DNA of 64,000 nucleotides. Source: 2-12-FULL-35-15 sp036386835. GTDB taxonomy: Bacteria; Bacteroidota; Bacteroidia; 2-12-FULL-35-15. The notes below the pieces were generated by a model that ran no database searches, was not told the origin of the DNA, and saw nothing but the letters and a program-made list of their open reading frames with translations. Shown piece after piece: positions 34,829-43,469 of this stretch; the stretch's first letter is position 1, and each line of letters begins with the position of its first letter. The stretch is from assembly GCA_036386835.1 (NCBI GenBank), contig DASVUX010000022.1:1-64000 (forward strand), in the 5' to 3' direction. The translations under genes were made by a program, and so were the position numbers.

Positions 34829-34997
34829 GAAAACCATAAATGCGATTCCATCTGGATACAGACCAGGCCTTAGCGCCATTCAAATCAATCTTATCCTTTT
34901 CCTTCACAGCTATCCGTTTTCATCTTACATAATCTGTGTAAATCTGCGTTGCATTAAACAGTATATCAAAATAACAGACTGGCCATCCCCTTCCCTA

Positions 34998-35005
34998 TAT
35001 TTTTG
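34998..35005 (+). promoter_or_regulatory. -7 promoter box of recQ
   Basis: TATTTTTG matches TAnnTTTG, 20 nt before the ATG at 35026. The leader would be about 15 nt. Confidence 0.5.
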
Positions 35006-35025
35006 TAAATTCGCTTTTCATTATT

Positions 35026-36933
35026 ATGGCTGCAATCCACGACATACTTGAAGCTTACTGGGGTTATAAAACCTTTCGCCCTTTACAGGAAGACATCATC
35101 AACTCTGTGATGAACGGTAATGACACCCTTGCGTTGCTGCCGACAGGAGGTGGGAAATCCATTTGCTTCCAGGTCCCAGGCCTTGCCAGGGACGGGATCT
35201 GTATTGTAGTTTCACCTCTGATCGCATTGATGAAAGACCAGGTGGAGAACCTTCAAAAAAAGAACATAAAGGCTATCGCGATAACCTCCTCCATGCATAA
35301 GCGGGAGATCGACATAGCGCTCGATAATTGCGTGCATGGGAATATCCGCTTCCTATACCTTTCCCCGGAAAGGCTGGAAACTGAAATTGTTCGGGTGAGG
35401 CTGCAAAAAATGAAAGTTAACCTTATTGCCATTGATGAGTCGCATTGCATTTCACAGTGGGGATACGACTTTCGCCCCAGCTACCTGAAAATCGCTTCAT
35501 TGCGCGAACTTCTTCCCGGAATTCCTTTCCTCGCTCTGACAGCCACTGCAACACCCGAAGTAGTAAAAGATATCCAGTCGAAGCTTGGTTTTAAAAAAGA
35601 AAACCTTCTTCAGAAGAGCTTTGAAAGAAAGAACTTAGCTTACGTGGTTGCACAGGAGGAGGATAAACTTTCACGACTGGTAAAGATCGCAAACCGGTTA
35701 AAAGGGAGCGGGGTTGTTTATGTGAGGAACCGTAAGAAAACGCAGGAGATAGCATCCTACCTGGTGAGCAATAAAATCTCGGCTGACTTTTATCATGCGG
35801 GTTTGGATTCCAAGATTCGGGATGAAAAACAAAACAGTTGGATCCGAAATAAAACCCGGATTATCGTTTGTACGAATGCCTTCGGGATGGGCATCGACAA
35901 ACCGGATGTTCGCTTTGTAGTGCATGTGGATCTGCCCGACTCGCTGGAGGCTTATTTCCAGGAGGCCGGAAGAGGCGGAAGAGATGAAAAATCAGCGTAT
36001 GCTATACTGCTTTATAATGCCGGTGATAAGGCTGAACTGAAACGAAATGTAGAAGTCAGTTTTCCGGAAATGGATGAGATCAGGCAGGTGTACCAGGCAC
36101 TTGCGAATTTTTACCAGATCCCTGTCGGTTCTGCCGAAGGTGTTACTTATGATCTGAACATTGCAGGGATTTGTGATACTTATAAACTAAATGCAGTAAC
36201 GGTTTACAACAGCCTCAGATTTGTAGAACGCGAAGGGTATATCTCATTAACTGATGCGGTGTTTATTCAGTCAAGGATAAAACTTGACATGAACCGTGAA
36301 GATCTTTATAAATTTCAGATTTCAAATCCGGCTTTTGATATCTTCATCAAACTCCTGCTCCGATCCTATTCCGGTTTGTTCGACAGCTTTGTCAAGATCA
36401 ATGAGTTTGAATTGGCGGGAAAAGTAAAATCAACAAAAGCTGAGATCATAAAAAAGCTGGAATACCTTCAACAGATCAAAGTCCTCACCTACATTCCGCA
36501 GACTGAACTTCCGCAGCTCACTTTTCTAAAGCCCAGGGTGGATGCAAAGAATCTTTATCTATCAAAAGAGAATTTTGTGCTCCTGAAGAAACGCGCTTAC
36601 GACAGGATGGAAGCAGTACTTAACTACGCTGACAGCACTCACAAATGCAGGAGCCGGCTTTTGCTCTCCTATTTTGGTGAGAATAATACGGAACGCTGTA
36701 ATCATTGTGATGTCTGCCTGGAGGAGAACCGGACAACCCTTCATACCGATGAGTATGAAGCATTGAGCAAGCAGATAAAGCAACTGCTCGAGGTTCATCC
36801 TTTACCGCTTCAGCAGCTTGTTGATGCAGTCACCGGGAGTAATGAGCACAAAATTTTGCATACGATTCAGCTCATGACGGATAATGACCTGATCTCCTAT
36901 AATTCGGAACACCTGCTGACAATCAATAAATAA
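35026..36933 (+). CDS. recQ: ATP-dependent DNA helicase RecQ
   Basis: RecQ unwinds DNA 3' to 5' in recombination and repair. The 635-residue protein has the helicase core with LLPTGGGKS (37-45), D-E-S-H at about 138-141 with the aromatic-rich loop C-I-S-Q-W-G-Y-D-F-R after it, G-R-G-G-R-D (motif VI, about 320), and an RQC zinc site with four cysteines in C-R-S-R...C-N-H-C-D-V-C (about 544-569). A short C-terminal winged-helix-like part replaces the usual HRDC. It lies between uvrB and the DNA glycosylase gene, forming a DNA-repair block. Confidence 0.95.
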   Translation: MAAIHDILEAYWGYKTFRPLQEDIINSVMNGNDTLALLPTGGGKSICFQVPGLARDGICIVVSPLIALMKDQVENLQKKNIKAIAITSSMHKREIDIALDNCVHGNIRFLYLSPERLETEIVRVRLQKMKVNLIAIDESHCISQWGYDFRPSYLKIASLRELLPGIPFLALTATATPEVVKDIQSKLGFKKENLLQKSFERKNLAYVVAQEEDKLSRLVKIANRLKGSGVVYVRNRKKTQEIASYLVSNKISADFYHAGLDSKIRDEKQNSWIRNKTRIIVCTNAFGMGIDKPDVRFVVHVDLPDSLEAYFQEAGRGGRDEKSAYAILLYNAGDKAELKRNVEVSFPEMDEIRQVYQALANFYQIPVGSAEGVTYDLNIAGICDTYKLNAVTVYNSLRFVEREGYISLTDAVFIQSRIKLDMNREDLYKFQISNPAFDIFIKLLLRSYSGLFDSFVKINEFELAGKVKSTKAEIIKKLEYLQQIKVLTYIPQTELPQLTFLKPRVDAKNLYLSKENFVLLKKRAYDRMEAVLNYADSTHKCRSRLLLSYFGENNTERCNHCDVCLEENRTTLHTDEYEALSKQIKQLLEVHPLPLQQLVDAVTGSNEHKILHTIQLMTDNDLISYNSEHLLTINK

Positions 36934-36948
36934 TTCCTTCGATTAAAA

Positions 36949-37563
36949 ATGAAACTTGAAAAAGACTTTTACCTGAATGAAAATGTTGTTGAAGTAGCCC
37001 GGGAATTGCTTGGTAAGTATCTCTGCACAAAGATCGATGGGAAGCTGACTTCCGGGATTATAACGGAAACAGAAGCGTATGCCGGTGAAACCGACAGGGC
37101 TTCGCATGCTTTCGGAAACAGGAGGACAAACCGTACTGAAATCATGTTTGCTGAAGGCGGTGTAAGTTATGTGTACCTGTGTTATGGGATTCATCATTTA
37201 TTCAATGTAGTTACGAACTTTAAAAATACACCGCATGCAGTTTTAATTCGTGCTATAAAACCAGCAGACGGTTTGCCTGAGATCTTCAGGAGGAGGAATA
37301 TCACTACAGATAAAACTTTTCGTGCCTTTGTAGAAGCTGATAAAAAGAATAAGATTGCCGGTGGCCCTGGCACTGTTTCGCAGGCATTAGGGATTAAAAC
37401 AACTCATACAGGGCTTGATCTTACCGGGAAAGTTATCTGGATCGAAGACCGGGGATTAAAGATCCCGAAAAAAGAGATAATCGCAGGTCCGCGGATCGGG
37501 GTGGATTATGCAGGAGAGGATGCCAAACTGCCTTACAGGTTTGTAGCGAAGATCTCAGCATAA
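36949..37563 (+). CDS. 3-methyladenine DNA glycosylase, AAG/MPG family
   Basis: This 204-residue glycosylase removes alkylated bases such as 3-methyladenine in base excision repair. The family signature is E-T-E-A-Y (about 41-45; the glutamate at 41 or 43 is the likely general base), followed by D-x-A-S-H-A and Y-V-Y-L-C-Y-G-I-H-H (about 69-78). R-x-G-V-D-Y near the C-terminus completes the fold. The gene starts 15 nt after recQ and is probably co-transcribed with it, giving a recQ-glycosylase repair pair. Confidence 0.93.
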   Translation: MKLEKDFYLNENVVEVARELLGKYLCTKIDGKLTSGIITETEAYAGETDRASHAFGNRRTNRTEIMFAEGGVSYVYLCYGIHHLFNVVTNFKNTPHAVLIRAIKPADGLPEIFRRRNITTDKTFRAFVEADKKNKIAGGPGTVSQALGIKTTHTGLDLTGKVIWIEDRGLKIPKKEIIAGPRIGVDYAGEDAKLPYRFVAKISA

Positions 37564-37926
37564 AATCTGCTTCAATATTTACCCTCCACGCAGAATAAGA
37601 TCCCTCCGTTGCGGTCGGGATGACATAATGAGTTAATATCATAGATCTGCTAAAATCTGCGTTCCAATGATTAGCCTCCACGCGGAATAAGATCCCTCCG
37701 CTGCGATCGGGATGACATACTGAGTTAACATCATAAAGATCTGTGAAAACCTGCGTTCCAATGATTAGCCTCCACGCGGAATAAGATCCCTCCGCTGCGG
37801 TCGGGATGACATAATGAGTTAATATCATAGAGATCTGTGAAAACCTGCGTTCCAATGATTAGCCTCCACGCAGAATAAGATCCCTCCGCTGCGGTCGGGA
37901 TGACATAATGAGTTAATATCATAGAG
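37562..37926. repeat. Four tandem copies of a 90-94-bp intergenic repeat
   Basis: Copies start at 37562, 37652, 37746 and 37840, and the last ends at about 37926. Each holds the block CTCCACGC(A/G)GAATAAGATCC, then a CCTCCG(T/C)TGCG inverted repeat, then GGGATGACATA(A/C)TGAGTTAA. Copy 1 is the most diverged at its left end. The array fills the gap between the glycosylase and methyltransferase genes. It has no coding capacity: apparent minus-strand ORFs only repeat the unit. Confidence 0.95.
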
Positions 37927-37969
37927 ACCATTCTATTAACCAACTCATACAGGAAACCGCTATTATTAC

Positions 37970-37977
37970 TAAATTTG
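37970..37977 (+). promoter_or_regulatory. -7 promoter box of the RlmI-like gene
   Basis: TAAATTTG matches TAnnTTTG, 15 nt before the ATG at 37993. It lies just after the repeat array. Confidence 0.5.
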
Positions 37978-37992
37978 CACAAAGAAGCAACT

Positions 37993-39204
37993 ATGCCTGA
38001 ATACATTAAAGTCACTCTCCACAGCGGAAAAGATCACAGTTTAAAGCGTTTCCATCCCTGGGTGTTTTCAGGTGCCATTAAAAAGATAAGCCTCCCACCT
38101 GATTATGAAGGGGAAGACCTGAAAGAAGGTGATGTTGTGGAAGTTTACACTTCACAGGATGAATTGCTCGGAATGGGGCATTACCAGATCGGTTCAATTG
38201 CCATTCGCATGTTCTCATACACTCTGGTTGATCCCAACCGTGAATTCTGGCTAAGCAAATTGCAGAAAGCCTATGATTTCAGGACCCAGCTAAACCTGAC
38301 GAATAATCCCGCTACAAATTGCTATCGGTTGTTCTTTGGCGAAGGAGACGGGCTTCCGGGACTTGTGATTGATTATTATAACGGAACAGCTGTTTTTCAA
38401 AGTCATTCGATCGGGATGCACCTTATTAAACCCATACTGGTAGATTGTCTAAGGGAAATTTATGGAGAAAGGCTTTCCGCGGTGTACGATAAAAGCGAGG
38501 ATACTATGCCGAAGCAAGCGCCTGTTAAAGCGCCAAACGGTTATTTGTGGAAGAAAGACGAAACATCTGTACAGACAATAGCTTTGGAGAACAATCATAA
38601 ATTCTATGTTGACTGGGAAGGCGGGCAAAAAACCGGGTTCTTCCTGGACCAGCGTGAAAACCGGGAACTGCTGGGTTATTATTCAAAAGAAAAGGTCGTA
38701 TTGAATACTTTTTGCTACACGGGAGGCTTCTCCGTTTATGCCGCAAATGAAGGGGCAAAAGAAGTCCATTCAATTGATATATCAAAAAAAGCGATCGAGC
38801 TGACAGACCGTAATATCGGACTGAATGAAATAAAGAATCATCAGTCCTTTGCGATGGATACATTTGAGTTCCTGAAGCATCGTGAGAACACTTATGACAT
38901 AATTGTACTTGATCCGCCTGCATTTGCAAAACATCAGAATGTTAAACATAATGCCGTGATGGGTTACAAGCGACTGAATTACGAGGCGATCAAACAAATC
39001 AAACCGGGTGGATTACTTTTTACTTTCTCCTGTTCGCAGGTAGTCGATAAAAATACATTTAACAGTACTGTAATGGCAGCAGCTATTGAAGCGGGAAAAA
39101 ATGTACGTGTACTCCATCATTTATCCCAACCTCCTGATCATTGCGTGAATATTTTTCACCCCGAAGGTGAATACCTTAAAGGTTTAGTGGTACATATCGA
39201 ATAG
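37993..39204 (+). CDS. RlmI/RlmK-type 23S rRNA cytosine-5 methyltransferase
   Basis: This 403-residue protein has an N-terminal PUA domain (about 1-80) with H-P-W-V-F-S-G-A-I near 17-25, then an RNA-binding EEHEE-like part (about 85-190) and a Rossmann SAM domain (about 200-403). The SAM loop is N-T-F-C-Y-T-G-G-F-S (about 237-246), and the catalytic D-P-P-A-F motif lies near 309-313, with C-S near 344-346. The family methylates 23S rRNA C1962 in E. coli (RlmI). The exact target here is inference. A frame extending to 37975 exists, but the ATG at 37993 gives the natural start. Confidence 0.88.
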   Translation: MPEYIKVTLHSGKDHSLKRFHPWVFSGAIKKISLPPDYEGEDLKEGDVVEVYTSQDELLGMGHYQIGSIAIRMFSYTLVDPNREFWLSKLQKAYDFRTQLNLTNNPATNCYRLFFGEGDGLPGLVIDYYNGTAVFQSHSIGMHLIKPILVDCLREIYGERLSAVYDKSEDTMPKQAPVKAPNGYLWKKDETSVQTIALENNHKFYVDWEGGQKTGFFLDQRENRELLGYYSKEKVVLNTFCYTGGFSVYAANEGAKEVHSIDISKKAIELTDRNIGLNEIKNHQSFAMDTFEFLKHRENTYDIIVLDPPAFAKHQNVKHNAVMGYKRLNYEAIKQIKPGGLLFTFSCSQVVDKNTFNSTVMAAAIEAGKNVRVLHHLSQPPDHCVNIFHPEGEYLKGLVVHIE

Positions 39205-39207
39205 CTT

Positions 39208-39648
39208 ATGAGAAAAGAAGAAAATACAACTTGTATCTTCTGTGAAATTCTTGATGGAAGATCGGAAGCCAGTAAAGTCTATGAAGACAATGATGTAATT
39301 GCCATCATGGATATCCAGCCTGTGAATGCTGGACATGTACTCATCATCCCAAAGAAGCATATTGCTTTCCTCGACACAGAAAACTCAGCATCCGGGGAAC
39401 AAATGCTGAAAGCGGGAGTTAAAGTCGCTTCTGCAATGAAAAAATCCGATCTGAATTGTGAAGGCGTAAATTACCTGATTGCAGATGGGGAAGCTGCCGG
39501 ACAGGAAGTTTTTCATGTCCACCTGCATGTTTTTCCAAGATTTAAGTCAGATGGCTTTGGATTCCGTTTCAGGGAAGAATACTATACTCTTCCCGACAGA
39601 AAGGAATTAGAGGAGATTGCCGTAAAAATAAAAAAGAACATTATTTAA
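39208..39648 (+). CDS. HIT family nucleotide hydrolase
   Basis: This 146-residue protein belongs to the histidine triad family, with H103-x-H105-x-H107 as the catalytic triad (H105 is the likely nucleophile). The N-terminal C9-x-x-C12 pair is typical of the zinc-binding bacterial branch. HIT proteins cleave nucleoside phosphoramidates or dinucleoside polyphosphates. It follows the methyltransferase gene by 3 nt and precedes the DUF3592-like gene by 1 nt. Confidence 0.93.
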   Translation: MRKEENTTCIFCEILDGRSEASKVYEDNDVIAIMDIQPVNAGHVLIIPKKHIAFLDTENSASGEQMLKAGVKVASAMKKSDLNCEGVNYLIADGEAAGQEVFHVHLHVFPRFKSDGFGFRFREEYYTLPDRKELEEIAVKIKKNII

Positions 39649-39649
39649 A

Positions 39650-40138
39650 ATGCAAAAACAGCAAAACCGTGTCAGGTTTCTTATTCTAGGTGCAGGGGTC
39701 CTTTTCCTTGTAATTGGAATAATTATGGGAGTCATTGCAAACTCGGAAGATCCTGAAAATACAGGAAGGTTTATGCTTCCTTCTGTTTTCGTAATAATGG
39801 GACTGACTGATATTCTTATTGCCATCATTTGGTCTGTTCGTGCAAAAAAGAAAGCTGAAAAGGAAAAATGGCTGATGGAGAACGGCACGACTGTTAAAGC
39901 CGAGGTGATTTCCATAAAAGAACACAAAGGAGCTGGAGAAGACCAACGCAGTTATTATGTGATCCATTGTGAATGGAAGGATAACATCACATCTGAAACT
40001 TATATGTTTAAAAGCAAAGAGCTGTGGGAAGACCCTGCTCCTGCTCTTAAATCCCTAAAGCAGATAAACGTTATTATCAATCCTTCAAAGCCTGGCGATT
40101 ATATGATGGACACCGCCTTTCTGCAAAGTACTACCTGA
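39650..40138 (+). CDS. DUF3592-like membrane protein
   Basis: This 162-residue protein has two membrane segments (about 10-31 and 43-65). A soluble beta-rich domain (about 78-162) resembles DUF3592, with T-V-K-A-E-V-I-S near 81-88 and N-P-S-K-P-G-D-Y-x-M near 144-153. No function is known. It starts 1 nt after the HIT gene and converges with the small lipoprotein gene; their ends overlap by 8 bp. Confidence 0.7.
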   Translation: MQKQQNRVRFLILGAGVLFLVIGIIMGVIANSEDPENTGRFMLPSVFVIMGLTDILIAIIWSVRAKKKAEKEKWLMENGTTVKAEVISIKEHKGAGEDQRSYYVIHCEWKDNITSETYMFKSKELWEDPAPALKSLKQINVIINPSKPGDYMMDTAFLQSTT

Positions 40139-40379
40139 TCTCGCATTCCCGGGAGTAATTGCCTCCCAAAAGATCCGTACCGGTCTTTTCTTCCTGGTTA
40201 CACCTGCTTTCGGCCCTGGTTCGGCTATCTGTAAATGTATAAACGCCATCATCCGAAGTGGTGGTCCCGGAACTTCCGCTATACACCTTTTTACAATCGC
40301 AAAAATATTCCTTTTTACAGGAGTTAAGAGTAGTTGATGCTATCGCAAACAACATACTTATTAAGATTGTCTTTTTCAT
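40131..40379 (-). CDS. Small Cys-containing lipoprotein, unknown function
   Basis: This 82-residue protein has a lipoprotein signal (lipobox L-N-S-C, C21), followed by K-K-E-Y-F-C-D-C-K-K and a Ser/Thr-rich mature part with another cysteine (C60). Its tail R-C-N-Q-E-E-K-T-G-T-D-L-L-G-G-N resembles small exported proteins of Bacteroidota with C-x-C patterns. No function is known. It is monocistronic and its 3' end overlaps the DUF3592-like gene. Confidence 0.5.
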   Translation of the reverse strand: MKKTILISMLFAIASTTLNSCKKEYFCDCKKVYSGSSGTTTSDDGVYTFTDSRTRAESRCNQEEKTGTDLLGGNYSRECEIR

Positions 40380-40505
40380 AATAAAGAGTTATGGATCAAA
40401 ATTACAGTAGTTAAAATCAAAACATCGGGAAATTCGACAGGAGGTTTTATTAGGTCGATATCAGGCATGATACTGTCCGGGCAGGAAAAGACGGAATATT
40501 TCAGC

Positions 40506-40513
40506 TATCTTTG
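40506..40513 (+). promoter_or_regulatory. -7 promoter box of the RNA helicase gene
   Basis: TATCTTTG matches TAnnTTTG, 20 nt before the ATG at 40534. Confidence 0.5.
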
Positions 40514-40533
40514 CGCTTTAATTTATAAAGCTG

Positions 40534-41868
40534 ATGACTTTCGAAGAACTGAATCTTAACAGGCCCTTAAGGAATGCCCTTGATGACCTGCAATATATAC
40601 AACCCACCCCGATCCAGGAAAAAGCATTCCCGGTGATCATGTCGGGCAGGGATGTTGTCGGCATCGCGCAGACAGGTACTGGAAAGACTTTTGCTTATCT
40701 TCTCCCCATATTACGTCAGCTCACTTATTCAGAACAAAAGCATCCGCGTGTACTTATTGTAGTACCTACCAGGGAATTGGTTTTACAGATAGTAGCCGAA
40801 ATAAAAAAGCTTACAGCCTATTCAAGCATCAGATATGAAGGGATTTATGGCGGAACGAATATTACCACGCAGAAGCAGCTGGTGTATGACGGGATCGACA
40901 TCCTTGTAGCAACCCCGGGTAGACTTGTGGACATTGTACTCACGGGGATTCTTCGTCTGAAATCCATCCAGAAGTTAGTGCTTGATGAAGTGGACCAGTT
41001 GTTAGGACTTGGTTTCCAGCAGCAGCTGAATACCTTCCTCGAAACTTTACCTGTAAAGCGCCAGAATATTTTATTTTCAGCCACAATGAATGAGGAGATC
41101 GAAAAGCTTCTCGTTAAATATTTTAATGATCCCTTGAAGATCGAAATTGCAGCGCATGGTACGCCCCTGGATAAGATCGTTCAGAAAGTATATCATGTTC
41201 CTAATTTCTATACGAAGGCGAATTTGCTTGAACACCTTATTTTAAATGATGCTGAACTTAATAAAGTCCTCGTGTTTACGAATACTATAAAAATCGCAGA
41301 CCGTTTACTGGAACAGCTCAGCTCCAGGATCCCGAACACATTCGGTATCATTCACTCAGCAAAATCACAGGCACACAGGATTCGGATTTTAAAGGAATTC
41401 AAGGAAGGAAAGATCCGGGTGCTGATCGCCTCTGATGTTGCCGCACGCGGTCTCGATATCTCGGATGTAAGTCATGTTATAAATTTCGAGATGCCGGAAG
41501 TTCCGGAAGATTATATCCACAGGATCGGGCGTACCGGCCGTGCGAATAAGGATGGTATTGCCATCTCTTTCGCTAATGAGCAGGAACAGGAACTCCAGGA
41601 TATTATTGAAACTATGATGAACAAAGGAATGGAATATCAATCCCTGCCTTCGGACGTTAAAGTAACTTCAATGCTTATTGAGGAAGAGGAAAGCAAACCA
41701 AAATTCGATAAGGCTTACCTTAAGGCACAAAAAGAGAAGGCGGAACGCGGACCTGCATTCCATGAGAAGAGTCTTAAGAACCAGAAAGTAAATCTTGGAG
41801 GCCCCGCTCAGCGTGAAAAACTTAAGGGAAAGAATGCCAAAAAAAGAACCAGGAGGCACGATTCATAA
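40534..41868 (+). CDS. DEAD-box-family RNA helicase with D-E-V-D motif II
   Basis: This 444-residue RNA helicase has the Q-motif (P-T-P-I-Q at 24-28), Walker A AQTGTGKT (45-52), P-T-R-E-L (78-82), motif II as DEVD (151-154) instead of DEAD, S-A-T (182-184), A-R-G-L-D (about 309-313) and H-R-I-G-R-T-G-R (about 334-341). The C-terminal tail (about 390-444) is very basic (K-x-K-K-R-T-R-R) and probably binds RNA. The core is RhlE-like, and the role is ribosome assembly or RNA decay by inference. The A-to-V change in motif II is unusual. A strong terminator follows. Confidence 0.93.
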   Translation: MTFEELNLNRPLRNALDDLQYIQPTPIQEKAFPVIMSGRDVVGIAQTGTGKTFAYLLPILRQLTYSEQKHPRVLIVVPTRELVLQIVAEIKKLTAYSSIRYEGIYGGTNITTQKQLVYDGIDILVATPGRLVDIVLTGILRLKSIQKLVLDEVDQLLGLGFQQQLNTFLETLPVKRQNILFSATMNEEIEKLLVKYFNDPLKIEIAAHGTPLDKIVQKVYHVPNFYTKANLLEHLILNDAELNKVLVFTNTIKIADRLLEQLSSRIPNTFGIIHSAKSQAHRIRILKEFKEGKIRVLIASDVAARGLDISDVSHVINFEMPEVPEDYIHRIGRTGRANKDGIAISFANEQEQELQDIIETMMNKGMEYQSLPSDVKVTSMLIEEEESKPKFDKAYLKAQKEKAERGPAFHEKSLKNQKVNLGGPAQREKLKGKNAKKRTRRHDS

Positions 41869-41870
41869 CT

Positions 41871-41895
41871 TGTCATTTCGAGCGCAGTCGAGAAG
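41871..41895. repeat. Single copy of the TTTCGAGC intergenic repeat
   Basis: TGTCATTTCGAGCGCAGTCG followed by AGAAG matches the element at 5446-5473 with few changes. It sits between the helicase stop and a terminator hairpin. Confidence 0.75.
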
Positions 41896-41920
41896 TGCGA
41901 TAATTATACTCACAAAAAAT

Positions 41921-41951
41921 AAAGAACCACTAAGCATCTTAGTGGTTCTTT
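41921..41951. terminator. Bidirectional terminator between the helicase and phosphohexomutase genes
   Basis: A perfect 13-bp stem (AAAGAACCACTAA at 41921-41933, TTAGTGGTTCTTT at 41939-41951) with a 5-nt loop lies between two convergent genes. An A-tract at 41913-41919 on the left and T's on the right let it serve both strands. Confidence 0.85.
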
Positions 41952-41979
41952 GATTTATGTTACCCTTCGCGGTAAAAGA

Positions 41980-43386
41980 CTAGCCTAACAATTCCTTCTC
42001 AGCAGCTTTTAAAATAGCGAAAGCCTTTTCAGTAGTTTCCGATTCGGCATAATTTCTAAGAACTGGTTCTGTACCTGAAGCACGAATCATCAGCCAGTCA
42101 CCATTCTCAAAAAAGTACTTCCACCCATCAATGGTTTCTATACGGTCGATTTTATAGGATCCGAAAGCCGTGTATTTGTTGTTCTTGCAATTCTCTACAA
42201 TGGCATTCTTCACATCTTCTTTCAGGTGCATGTCACTGCGTTCAAACTTGAATTCTCCAACGATCTTGTAAACTTCTGCAATTAACTGATCCAGCGTTTT
42301 TCCTGATTTCACCATATACTCCCAGATAGTTAACCCCATCCAGATACCGTCACGCTCAGGGATATGCCCTTTTATGGCGATCCCTCCGCTCTCTTCTCCG
42401 CCCAGCAACACATCTTCCGAGATCATGATCCCGGCAATGTGCTTAAAGCCGATCTGTACAACCTGGTATTCGAGCCCGTAATGCTCACACATTTTCTTAA
42501 CGCGGGGCGTAACTGAAAATGCGTTGACAACTTTGCCGGTAAATTTTTTCTGGGTGACCAGGTAATTGATCAGTAAAAGGATGATATGATGAGAATCAAC
42601 GAACTCTCCTTTTCCGTTGTAAAGCCCAATCCTGTCAGCATCTCCGTCAGTAGCAAGGCCACAGTCGATATCACCGCTTTCTATGATCAGGGATGAAAAT
42701 GGCTGCAAGTTTTTGTGGATCGGTTCCGGGGCCTGTCCTTCAAATCCGGGATTATGCTCGCAATGCATGAAGGTGATATCCGGTAATAACCTGCGCATAA
42801 CATTCTGGCCTGCGCCAAACATCGCATCATAAGCAAAACTCATGTTGGTATTCCGTATAGCATCCATGTCAAAATTCTTCTCCACGTGATCAACATACAT
42901 CGTTTCAAGATCTACATATTCGATCATTCCCTTTTTAACAAATTCACTTAGTGAAAGTGCTTCAGTATCCACATTGCTTTTTTCAGGGATAACATCCTCA
43001 ATTTTCTGAATATCCGCAGGAAGCAAAGGGCCGCCAAAATGACCTTTTAATTTATATCCGTTGTAGGAAGGAGGATTATGGGATGCGGTAATAATCACAC
43101 CTAAAGATGTGTTTAACCGCTTTGCCCCGAGAGAGATCATTGGCGTAGAAACGAAATCCTTTGCGAGAAATACTTTGATACCTGCATTTGCAAGAACTTT
43201 AGCTGTTGTTTCAGCAAACAGCTCACCAGCAAAACGGCAATCATGCCCCACAACTACACTTGGCTTTTCAAAGTTCTTTTTCACCCACTCTGCGGTCGCT
43301 ACAGTTACACGTGCAACGTTCTCAACTGTGAAGTCTTTAGCAATGATGGCTCTCCATCCGTCTGTTCCGAATTTTATCTTTGTCAT
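41980..43386 (-). CDS. Phosphoglucomutase / phosphomannomutase family protein
   Basis: This 468-residue alpha-D-phosphohexomutase has the phosphoserine loop TASHNP (100-105, S102), metal loop D-G-D-A-D-R (about 244-249), sugar loop G-E-E-S-G-G (about 337-342) and the C-terminal phosphate loop R-A-S-G-T-E-P-V-L-R (about 434-443). G-E-E-S-G is typical of glucose- or mannose-type enzymes, unlike the glmM-like paralogue at 23123. The substrate is thus probably glucose or mannose phosphate. A TATATTTG box at 43404-43411 precedes it. Confidence 0.88.
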   Translation of the reverse strand: MTKIKFGTDGWRAIIAKDFTVENVARVTVATAEWVKKNFEKPSVVVGHDCRFAGELFAETTAKVLANAGIKVFLAKDFVSTPMISLGAKRLNTSLGVIITASHNPPSYNGYKLKGHFGGPLLPADIQKIEDVIPEKSNVDTEALSLSEFVKKGMIEYVDLETMYVDHVEKNFDMDAIRNTNMSFAYDAMFGAGQNVMRRLLPDITFMHCEHNPGFEGQAPEPIHKNLQPFSSLIIESGDIDCGLATDGDADRIGLYNGKGEFVDSHHIILLLINYLVTQKKFTGKVVNAFSVTPRVKKMCEHYGLEYQVVQIGFKHIAGIMISEDVLLGGEESGGIAIKGHIPERDGIWMGLTIWEYMVKSGKTLDQLIAEVYKIVGEFKFERSDMHLKEDVKNAIVENCKNNKYTAFGSYKIDRIETIDGWKYFFENGDWLMIRASGTEPVLRNYAESETTEKAFAILKAAEKELLG

Positions 43387-43403
43387 ATTGAATATTTAGG
43401 CTG

Positions 43404-43411
43404 CAAATATA
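43404..43411 (-). promoter_or_regulatory. -7 promoter box of the second phosphohexomutase gene
   Basis: TATATTTG on the minus strand matches TAnnTTTG, 17 nt before the start codon at 43386. It lies back to back with the DUF4328 gene promoter. Confidence 0.5.
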
Positions 43412-43431
43412 CTCTTTTTAAAAAAATCCCT

Positions 43432-43439
43432 TAGGTTTG
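43432..43439 (+). promoter_or_regulatory. -7 promoter box of the DUF4328 gene
   Basis: TAGGTTTG matches TAnnTTTG, 30 nt before the ATG at 43470. The 83-bp gap holds two opposite-facing promoters. Confidence 0.45.
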
Positions 43440-43469
43440 CATTCCACTAATTAAACCAGGTATTCCTAA

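Noticed and set aside
37562..37926. A CRISPR array
   Set aside because: The repeating unit is 90-94 bp and conserved throughout. There are no short repeats with unique spacers and no cas genes.
37433..38015. Minus-strand ORFs over the tandem array and the end of the glycosylase gene
   Set aside because: They translate the repeat unit again and again and have no independent coding signal.
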